Shown one piece after another: positions 25,140 to 31,160 of a DNA stretch of 34,837 nucleotides (positions are counted from its first letter, which is position 1; each line of letters begins with the position of its first letter). The translations under genes and the position numbers were made by a program. Location of the stretch: positions 1 to 34,837 of the forward strand of contig USGM01000018.1 in NCBI GenBank assembly GCA_900554205.1. Direction: 5' to 3'. The stretch is from an uncultured Lachnospiraceae bacterium (GTDB lineage Bacteria > Bacillota > Clostridia > Lachnospirales > Lachnospiraceae). Under the pieces are notes generated by a model. That model did no database searches and was not told the origin of the DNA. It saw nothing but the letters and a program-made list of their open reading frames with translations.

Positions 25140-26159
25140 TTACTTTTTCTCCACCGGCCATGAGAAATCGGGAACCTCGAGCTTCTTATCCCGCAGCATC
25201 AGCTCCTTCATCGCCTGTGCGGCACTCTTATTTTCAAAGAGAACCTTATTCACCTGCTCGATGATCGGAAGCTGTACCTGATATTTCTCTGCAAGCTCCA
25301 TAGCCGCCTTTGCAGAATACACGCCCTCGACAACCATCTGAACCTCGGACATCGCCTCGTCGCAGGTCTTACCCTGTCCGATCAGTATGCCCGCACGTCT
25401 GTTTCTGGAGTGCATGCTGGCACAGGTAACGATCAGGTCACCAATTCCCGTCAGTCCGCAGAAGGTCTCGAATTTTCCGCCCATTGCCATCCCGAGCCTC
25501 GCGATTTCCGCAAGGCCTCTGGTGATCAGCGCAGCCTTTGTATTGTCTCCATAGCCGAGTCCGTCGGCGATACCCGCAGCGAGCGCAACGACATTCTTGA
25601 GTGCTCCGCCGAGCTCCATGCCGAGAATGTCCGGGCTGATATAAACGCGGAACGCCTCATTCATAAAAAGATTCTGGATGTATTCCGCCGTCTCCTTCGA
25701 CTTTGCGCCGACAACGATCGTCGTCGGTATTCCGCGGCCGACCTCCTCCGCATGGGAAGGCCCGGACATCACCGCCACATCCGCCTGCGGAATCTCCTGC
25801 TCGATGATCTCCGAGAGCGTCATGAGCGTATGCTCCTCGATGCCCTTCGCCACATTCAGTATTTTCTGTCCGGGCGCGACCAGAGCGCTCAAACGATGCG
25901 CCGTGCTTCTGGTAAAGGAGCTTGCAACCGCCATGACAAGAAGCTCCTGCCCCTCCACCGCCTCCCGGTCATCGGTAGTGAAAACGGTATCCTCCGAGAG
26001 TCTGACGCCCGGAAGCATCTTGTGCTCATGCTTTTCCTTCAGCATTTCGATCTCCGTCTCCAGCGCAGACCAGACCGTGATCTCATGCCCATTCTTATGT
26101 AATAATACCGCCAGTGCGATACCCCAGCTTCCGCCGCCTAAAATACTTACCCTTGCCAT
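25140..26159 (-). CDS. gpsA: Glycerol-3-phosphate dehydrogenase [NAD(P)+]
   Basis: I choose the ATG at 26159 because the Rossmann motif then starts right after the N-terminus (MARVSILGGGSWG), as in the family; an upstream GTG at 26177 adds six residues. The 339-residue enzyme reduces dihydroxyacetone phosphate to sn-glycerol-3-phosphate, the acceptor for PlsY. Seen are the nucleotide-binding GGGSWG (9-14), the KGIE segment, SGPSHAEEV, the catalytic Lys in GGALKNVVALAAG and GLTGIGDLIVTC. GGAGG is only 3 nt from the ATG, a tight spacing. It follows plsY by 32 nt, so the acceptor-making and acceptor-using enzymes are co-expressed. Confidence 0.95.
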   Translation of the reverse strand: MARVSILGGGSWGIALAVLLHKNGHEITVWSALETEIEMLKEKHEHKMLPGVRLSEDTVFTTDDREAVEGQELLVMAVASSFTRSTAHRLSALVAPGQKILNVAKGIEEHTLMTLSEIIEQEIPQADVAVMSGPSHAEEVGRGIPTTIVVGAKSKETAEYIQNLFMNEAFRVYISPDILGMELGGALKNVVALAAGIADGLGYGDNTKAALITRGLAEIARLGMAMGGKFETFCGLTGIGDLIVTCASMHSRNRRAGILIGQGKTCDEAMSEVQMVVEGVYSAKAAMELAEKYQVQLPIIEQVNKVLFENKSAAQAMKELMLRDKKLEVPDFSWPVEKK

Positions 26160-26191
26160 AGTCCTCCATTCCGGCACAACCGCCTTTGAAA

Positions 26192-26854
26192 CTATTTTCC
26201 CTCTTCGGTCTTATTCTTTTTAAACAGATAGGTCTTTCTCTCCTTGCCCTGCACGAGCCGGACGATGTTCTCCCTGTGCTTCCAGTATGCGAGAACCAGC
26301 AGACATCCGAAGACAATGTACATCTCGATCAGCTGTCCCTGGGACATCTCTGCAAAGAATCCCATCTGTCCGAAGATCACCAGCTGGATCATCAGTCCCG
26401 CATATACCAACAGCGAACCCAGCGACACATAATGTGTCGTGAAGAACGGAATAAAGAACAGAAAAAGTCCCGTTATCACAAAATACGGATGAAAGGAAAT
26501 CACCATTCCCGCAGTGGCTGCGATTCCCTTTCCCCCCTTGAAATTCAGGTAAAACGGATAATTATGTCCCAGAATGGCACCTGCTCCTGTGTACAGACAA
26601 AGCAGATAAATAATGTCATGGTAGGTGCCGCCGAAGATCAGTCTCACCAGCGCCACCGCCGCGATACATTTCAGACAGTCGCCCGCAAAGACGATCAGCC
26701 CCGCCTTTGTGCCGAGAACACGCAGCGTATTTGTCGTTCCTGCATTCCCGCTCCCGTGCTGTCTGATGTCAATTCCATGAGCCTTTCCGTAAAAATATGC
26801 CGTCTGGAACAGTCCGAATACATAGCCGATCAATAAACATGCGATCCTAACCAT
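26192..26854 (-). CDS. plsY: Glycerol-3-phosphate acyltransferase PlsY
   Basis: I place the start at 26854 (GGAG about 10 nt upstream), which removes 21 non-family residues that overlap der. The 220-residue membrane protein has about five transmembrane helices and the PlsY motifs: GSGNAGTTNTLRVLG, then GHNYPFYLNFKGGKGIAA, then the C-terminal HRENIVRL. It transfers acyl groups from acyl-phosphate to glycerol-3-phosphate, the first step of phospholipid synthesis in Gram-positive bacteria. It begins 4 nt after the der stop and is followed by gpsA. Confidence 0.95.
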   Translation of the reverse strand: MVRIACLLIGYVFGLFQTAYFYGKAHGIDIRQHGSGNAGTTNTLRVLGTKAGLIVFAGDCLKCIAAVALVRLIFGGTYHDIIYLLCLYTGAGAILGHNYPFYLNFKGGKGIAATAGMVISFHPYFVITGLFLFFIPFFTTHYVSLGSLLVYAGLMIQLVIFGQMGFFAEMSQGQLIEMYIVFGCLLVLAYWKHRENIVRLVQGKERKTYLFKKNKTEEGK

Positions 26855-26858
26855 TTTC

Positions 26859-28196
26859 TCACTTCTCCTCGTTTCTCTCCCTGATGATAAACCGGAGCGG
26901 AGTGCCCTTGAATCCAAAGGTCTCTCGGATCTGGTTCTCGATATATCTCGTATATGAGAAATGCATTAATTCCTTGTCATTCACAAAAATAACAAAGGTG
27001 GGCGGCTTCACAGACACCTGTGTGATATAGTACAGGCGCAGTCTCTTTCCCTTGTCGGAAGGCGGCTGCTGCATCGCAACTGCCTCTGCCATGATCTCGT
27101 TCAGCACACCCGTCGCCACACGCATCGCATGGTTCTGGCTGACCATGTCAATCGTGTCAAACAGTTTATTCAGGCGCTGTCCTGTCTTAGCCGAAACGAA
27201 AAGGAGCTCCGCATACGGCATATAGGCAAGCGTGTTACGCACCTTCTCCGTCACGCGGTAAATTGTCTTGTCATCCTTCTCCACGGCATCCCACTTATTG
27301 ACAACAATAATGACTGCCTTTCCTCTCTCATGGGCAATACCCGCGATCTTCGCGTCCTGCTCGGTAACGCCCTCGACTGCATCGATGACCAGAACAACAA
27401 TGTCAGCTCTCTCCACAGCGCTGACCGTCCTGACAATCATATACTTTTCCAGATCCTCTTTGATCTTATTCTTTCTGCGCAGTCCCGCCGTATCGATAAA
27501 CACATACTCCCTGCCGTTGTAGCTGATCTCCGTGTCCACGGCATCTCTCGTCGTTCCCGCAATATCAGACACAATCAGTCGGTCTTCTCCGAGAAGCTTA
27601 TTGATCAGGGAAGACTTGCCCACGTTTGGTTTTCCGACAATGGCAACTCTGGGTCTGTCATCGTCCTCATCCTCCTCCGGAGTCTCCGGGAAATAAGACA
27701 TCACCTCATCCAGCATATCTCCCAGACCAAGTCTGTTCACCGCCGAGATCGGGTGCGGGTCCCCGATGCCAAGATTGTAAAATTCATAGACATCCGCCAT
27801 ATATTTCTGCGGGCTGTCCACCTTGTTTACGACGAGCACGACCGGCTTCCGGGAGCGGCGCAGCATATCCGCCACCTTGGAATCCGCATCGACCAGTCCC
27901 TGCTTGACATCAACCAGAAAGATGATGACGTCCGCCGTCTCCATGGCGATCTCCGCCTGTGCGCGCATCTGTGACAGGATCACGTCATTGCTGTCCGGCT
28001 CAATACCGCCGGTGTCGATCAGTGTAAAAGTTCTGTCGAGCCATGTGACATCCGCATAAATTCTGTCTCTGGTGATACCCGGTGTATCCTTTACGATTGA
28101 TATTTTTTCACCAACCAATGCGTTAAACAGGGTAGACTTTCCCACATTCGGGCGTCCCACCACCGCAACGATCGGTTTTGTCTCTCTCTTTGCCAT
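26859..28196 (-). CDS. der: Ribosome-biogenesis GTPase Der (EngA)
   Basis: The 445-residue protein has the two tandem G domains unique to Der: first P-loop GRPNVGKST (14-22) with DTGG and NKVD, second P-loop GKPNVGKSS with DTAG and NKWD, and a C-terminal KH-like domain. It acts in late assembly of the 50S subunit. Its ribosome site GAGG is formed by the last codons of the upstream DUF512 gene, with a 2-nt gap, so the two are probably translationally coupled. Confidence 0.97.
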   Translation of the reverse strand: MAKRETKPIVAVVGRPNVGKSTLFNALVGEKISIVKDTPGITRDRIYADVTWLDRTFTLIDTGGIEPDSNDVILSQMRAQAEIAMETADVIIFLVDVKQGLVDADSKVADMLRRSRKPVVLVVNKVDSPQKYMADVYEFYNLGIGDPHPISAVNRLGLGDMLDEVMSYFPETPEEDEDDDRPRVAIVGKPNVGKSSLINKLLGEDRLIVSDIAGTTRDAVDTEISYNGREYVFIDTAGLRRKNKIKEDLEKYMIVRTVSAVERADIVVLVIDAVEGVTEQDAKIAGIAHERGKAVIIVVNKWDAVEKDDKTIYRVTEKVRNTLAYMPYAELLFVSAKTGQRLNKLFDTIDMVSQNHAMRVATGVLNEIMAEAVAMQQPPSDKGKRLRLYYITQVSVKPPTFVIFVNDKELMHFSYTRYIENQIRETFGFKGTPLRFIIRERNEEK

Positions 28197-28198
28197 TT

Positions 28199-29542
28199 CT
28201 ACCTCATTTCCTGCGCCATTTTCAGCACAGTTTCAACAAAATCATATCCGCTTGATTTTACAATATTAAGCGGAACTTGTAAAGTCCCCTGCGCCTCTTC
28301 CACGCGGACATCGTCAAGGAAAAGTCCCTCGCCGCACCGCAGCATGTTCTCCGGCAGCAGAAGCGTCGAGCCAAGCTCCTTCCCCTTTAGCTGTTCGATC
28401 AGATCCTGCCCGGTGATCAGACCGGAAACCGTAATATTCTCCCCGAAGAAATGGTTAATAATCGGATAGACATGGATGCGCAGCTTCGGATAAGCCTCCA
28501 TCATCCTGTCCGCCAGCTTCTGGATATAAGGATAAGAAAGTACACCGGTCGCCATGGACAGTTCACCTTCCACGGTATTGCATGGGAAGCCGTCCTTCTC
28601 CTTCCGCTGGCTCATGGCATCCTCAAATTCATTTATAAGGAGTCTGACCATTCCGACACCGTTTTCCAGCTGCAGATAGCCGTCATAGCGTTCCTCCTCC
28701 GGCACTTCCCTCCCGGCGAGGATGTACCATTCATCACTCGCATGAATGAAATGAATGCCATACTTCTCAAAGCATTCCCTCTGATAGCGCTCGATTGTAT
28801 CGATTACCTCCGCCGCCTCTTCCTTATTAAAGGGCTCCAGCGGGTACAGTCCCTCCCGGAACTTTGAGAGCCCCACCGGCACAACGGAAACGCTCTCGAG
28901 ATTCGGAATATATTTCATCAGCTGCTCAATGCTGAACTCCAGTTCCTTCCCATCGTTCAGCCCCTTGCAGAGGACGATCTGCCCGTTCATGTGAATATCT
29001 GCCTCAAAGAGCTTGTCCACCTTTTTCAAAGCTTCTCCGGCAAAACGGTTATTCAGCATCTTGCAGCGAAGCTCCGGATTCATCGTCTGGAAGGAAATAT
29101 TGATGGGGGACAGCCTGTAACGGCAGATCCGGTCAATATCGTGCTCCGACATATTCGTCAGCGTCACATAATTTCCCTGCAGGAAGGAAAGTCTGGAATC
29201 ATCATCCTTAAAATACAGGGACTTTCTCATTCCCGGCGGCATCTGGTCAATAAAACAGAAGACGCATTTATTATGGCAGTGCCGGTATTCATCCATCAGA
29301 CCGTTTTCAAACTCAATGCCAAGGTCCTCGTCAAATTCCTTATCAACCTCCAGCACCCACTGCTCTCCGTCTGGCTTCTCCACCAGAACCTCAATATAGG
29401 TATCCTGGATCAGGAACTGATAGTCAAAAATGTCCTCGATCTCCGTATTATCTATGGCGAGTATCTTGTCGCCCGGTTCTATTTCAAGCTCCTCCGCGAT
29501 ACTGCCCGGAAGAACCGTTTTCACAATATGTTCTTTTTTCAT
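28199..29542 (-). CDS. PDZ / radical SAM / DUF512 protein
   Basis: The 447-residue protein starts with a PDZ-like domain (about 1-60, PGSIAEELEIEPGDKILAI), then a radical-SAM-type cluster motif CHNKCVFC with C89, C93 and C96, and ends with a DUF512 domain (about 230-440). This is a widespread clostridial family of unknown reaction, regularly encoded upstream of der. The spacing C-x3-C-x2-C is that of a 4Fe-4S radical SAM site. It heads the four-gene operon. Its leader of about 115 nt holds a 12-bp inverted repeat at the 5' end. Confidence 0.9.
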   Translation of the reverse strand: MKKEHIVKTVLPGSIAEELEIEPGDKILAIDNTEIEDIFDYQFLIQDTYIEVLVEKPDGEQWVLEVDKEFDEDLGIEFENGLMDEYRHCHNKCVFCFIDQMPPGMRKSLYFKDDDSRLSFLQGNYVTLTNMSEHDIDRICRYRLSPINISFQTMNPELRCKMLNNRFAGEALKKVDKLFEADIHMNGQIVLCKGLNDGKELEFSIEQLMKYIPNLESVSVVPVGLSKFREGLYPLEPFNKEEAAEVIDTIERYQRECFEKYGIHFIHASDEWYILAGREVPEEERYDGYLQLENGVGMVRLLINEFEDAMSQRKEKDGFPCNTVEGELSMATGVLSYPYIQKLADRMMEAYPKLRIHVYPIINHFFGENITVSGLITGQDLIEQLKGKELGSTLLLPENMLRCGEGLFLDDVRVEEAQGTLQVPLNIVKSSGYDFVETVLKMAQEMR

Positions 29543-29580
29543 ACCTTACCTCATTCTACATTTTCACCGTGGGTGACCCC

Positions 29581-29656
29581 ATATCAGTTCAGTCCCGGAA
29601 GACTTCATAAAAGCATCTGCTGCGCCGCTCCTGCCGTCCTACGGCTGAACTGATAT
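29581..29656 (-). repeat. 12-bp inverted repeat in the DUF512 operon leader
   Basis: ATATCAGTTCAG (29581-29592) and CTGAACTGATAT (29645-29656) are perfect inverted copies 52 nt apart. The start-proximal arm would begin about two bases after the expected transcription start, giving the operon mRNA a base-paired 5' end. A one-mismatch third copy lies at 29718-29731. Confidence 0.7.
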
Positions 29657-29664
29657 ACACTTCC

Positions 29665-29693
29665 ATATTACACAAAAAACCTTGACGTGTCAC
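29665..29693 (-). promoter_or_regulatory. Promoter of the DUF512-der-plsY-gpsA operon
   Basis: Minus-strand GTGACA (29688-29693), 17-nt spacer, TAATAT (29665-29670). Confidence 0.6.
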
Positions 29694-29710
29694 TAGCATA
29701 ATGATATAAA
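29682..29710 (+). promoter_or_regulatory. Promoter of prs
   Basis: Plus-strand TTGACG (29682-29687), 17-nt spacer, TATAAA (29705-29710). Its -35 lies inside the spacer of the divergent promoter, so only one polymerase can bind at a time. Confidence 0.7.
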
Positions 29711-29730
29711 ATTAATGATACCAGTTCAGC

Positions 29731-29938
29731 CATGAACAGGCTCGAGAGCAGAAATCATGCTCGCATGATTTTGCGAATGTGCATGTTCATGAGATGAGCG
29801 CCACTTTATGAGCAAAGCCAGTCGCGCAGCGACGGGAAGCGCGTAAGCGCGACTTTGCGAATGGCGCGGGCTGAACGGCTGCCCGGCCGCGACCGCGAAT
29901 GGCGCGGGCTGAAAGAGAAATGTCCGTGAATGCGGACA
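29731..29938 (+). repeat. Modular hairpin-rich leader of prs with iterated GCGAATG units
   Basis: A nested stem CATGAACA/TGTTCATG (29731-29738, 29784-29791) encloses AATCATGC/GCATGATT (29753-29770). Next come GTCGC/GCGAC (29821-29833), a GCGC/GCGC hairpin near 29840-29852 and TGTCCG/CGGACA (29921-29938). GCGAATG occurs at 29773, 29857 and 29895, and GTGAATG at 29926. A 19-bp exact repeat lies at 29857-29875 and 29895-29913. The last hairpin ends three bases before the prs ribosome site. The block is markedly GC-rich compared with the promoter next to it. Confidence 0.7.
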
Positions 29939-29951
29939 GATGGGAGAAAAA

Positions 29952-31151
29952 ATGCCAAATCTACAAGAATTAGAAAATGCAATGCCCGTTGCACCCTTAA
30001 AGATCGTCGCGCTGACATCAGCTGAAAAAATGGGGCGACGGATCAATGATTATCTGGTTGAATTCCGCAAGAGCATCCACAATGACAAAGTGAAAAACGA
30101 CCCGGCCTTCCACGGCTACAGCGAGAGCAATTACCTTGTAAACGTCTCCACTCCCCGCTTCGGCAGCGGCGAGGCGAAGGCTGTTTTCGGCGAGAGCATC
30201 CGCGGAAAAGATTTATTTTTACTTGTCGATGTCTGCAATCACAGCATTACCTATAACATGAACGGCTATACCAACCATATGTCTCCTGATGACCATTATC
30301 AGGATCTCAAGCGTGTCATTGCCGCATGCAACGGTAAGGCGCACCGCATCAATGTCATCATGCCCTTCCTCTACGAGGGAAGACAGCATAAGCGCAGCGG
30401 TCGGGAATCTCTGGACTGTGCCTACGCACTCCGCGAGCTCCGGGATATGGGAATCGATAATTTCATCACCTTCGATGCCCACGACCCCAGAGTGCAGAAC
30501 TCCACTCCGCTGAACGGCTTCGACAATTTTATCCCCCACGACCAGTTCATCAAGGCGCTGCTCGGCGCAGAGGATGACCTGATCGTCGATAAGGATCACC
30601 TGATCGTCATCAGCCCCGATGAGGGCGCTCTCGACCGTGCGATCTACTTTGCAAGCGTTCTGGGCGTGGATACCGGAATGTTCTATAAGCGCCGCGACTA
30701 TTCCACCATTGTCAACGGCAAGAATCCGATCGTTGCCCATGAATTTCTGGGTGATAATATCGACGGAAAGGATGTCATCATCATTGATGACATGATCTCC
30801 TCCGGCGGAAGTATGATTGACACTGCAAGACAGTTGAAGAAGCGCAACGCAAGACGTGTTTTCATCTGCTGTACCTTCGGTCTGTTCACGGATGGTCTCA
30901 AGGCCTTCGACGAAGCATATGAGCAGGGCTATTTCGACCGCGTCGTGACGACAGATCTGACCTATCTGCCGCCCGAGCTTTACACGAGACCATATTTTGT
31001 GGAAGCTGACATGAGTAAGTTCATTGCCTCCCTGATCGATTTCATGAACCACGACGCTTCCCTCTCCAACGTCATGGCGACAACAGACAAAATGCATAGC
31101 ATTCTGGACGCTTATAACAAGCGGCAGGACATAGATCTCAACGCAGAATAA
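29952..31151 (+). CDS. prs: Ribose-phosphate pyrophosphokinase (long divergent form)
   Basis: I choose the ATG at 29952 (GGGAG five nt upstream). The 399-residue protein makes PRPP from ribose-5-phosphate and ATP, the precursor for purine, pyrimidine, His and Trp synthesis and for base salvage. The PRPP-binding loop reads VIIIDDMISSGGSM (275-288). The catalytic-flap region reads FLYEGRQHKR (139-148) and the ATP-loop region FDAHDPRVQNS (174-184), where classic enzymes have a DLHAxQIQ-type motif. It is roughly 80 residues longer than typical PRPP synthetases and belongs to a divergent form seen in Lachnospiraceae-type genomes, as far as I can judge from memory. It is monocistronic behind an unusually long structured leader. 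Confidence 0.9.
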   Translation: MPNLQELENAMPVAPLKIVALTSAEKMGRRINDYLVEFRKSIHNDKVKNDPAFHGYSESNYLVNVSTPRFGSGEAKAVFGESIRGKDLFLLVDVCNHSITYNMNGYTNHMSPDDHYQDLKRVIAACNGKAHRINVIMPFLYEGRQHKRSGRESLDCAYALRELRDMGIDNFITFDAHDPRVQNSTPLNGFDNFIPHDQFIKALLGAEDDLIVDKDHLIVISPDEGALDRAIYFASVLGVDTGMFYKRRDYSTIVNGKNPIVAHEFLGDNIDGKDVIIIDDMISSGGSMIDTARQLKKRNARRVFICCTFGLFTDGLKAFDEAYEQGYFDRVVTTDLTYLPPELYTRPYFVEADMSKFIASLIDFMNHDASLSNVMATTDKMHSILDAYNKRQDIDLNAE

Positions 31152-31160
31152 CCAAGAACC

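Larger units (their letters stand above)
29543..29951. other. 409-bp intergenic region with divergent promoters, repeats and hairpins
   Basis: No gene is credible here. From left to right it holds: a 12-bp inverted repeat (29581-29592 with 29645-29656); the minus promoter of the DUF512 operon (29665-29693), which overlaps the plus promoter of prs (29682-29710); a third copy of the ATAYCAGTTCAGCC motif (29718-29731); then a GC-rich, hairpin-filled prs leader of about 235 nt. A 106-codon minus frame at 29726-30046 has no family features and is rejected. Confidence 0.8.

Noticed and set aside
29726..30046. 106-codon minus-strand reading frame in the prs leader
   Set aside because: It overlaps the prs start, is made of the GC-rich repeats (RPGSRSARAIRK-like strings) and shows no family motif or ribosome site.
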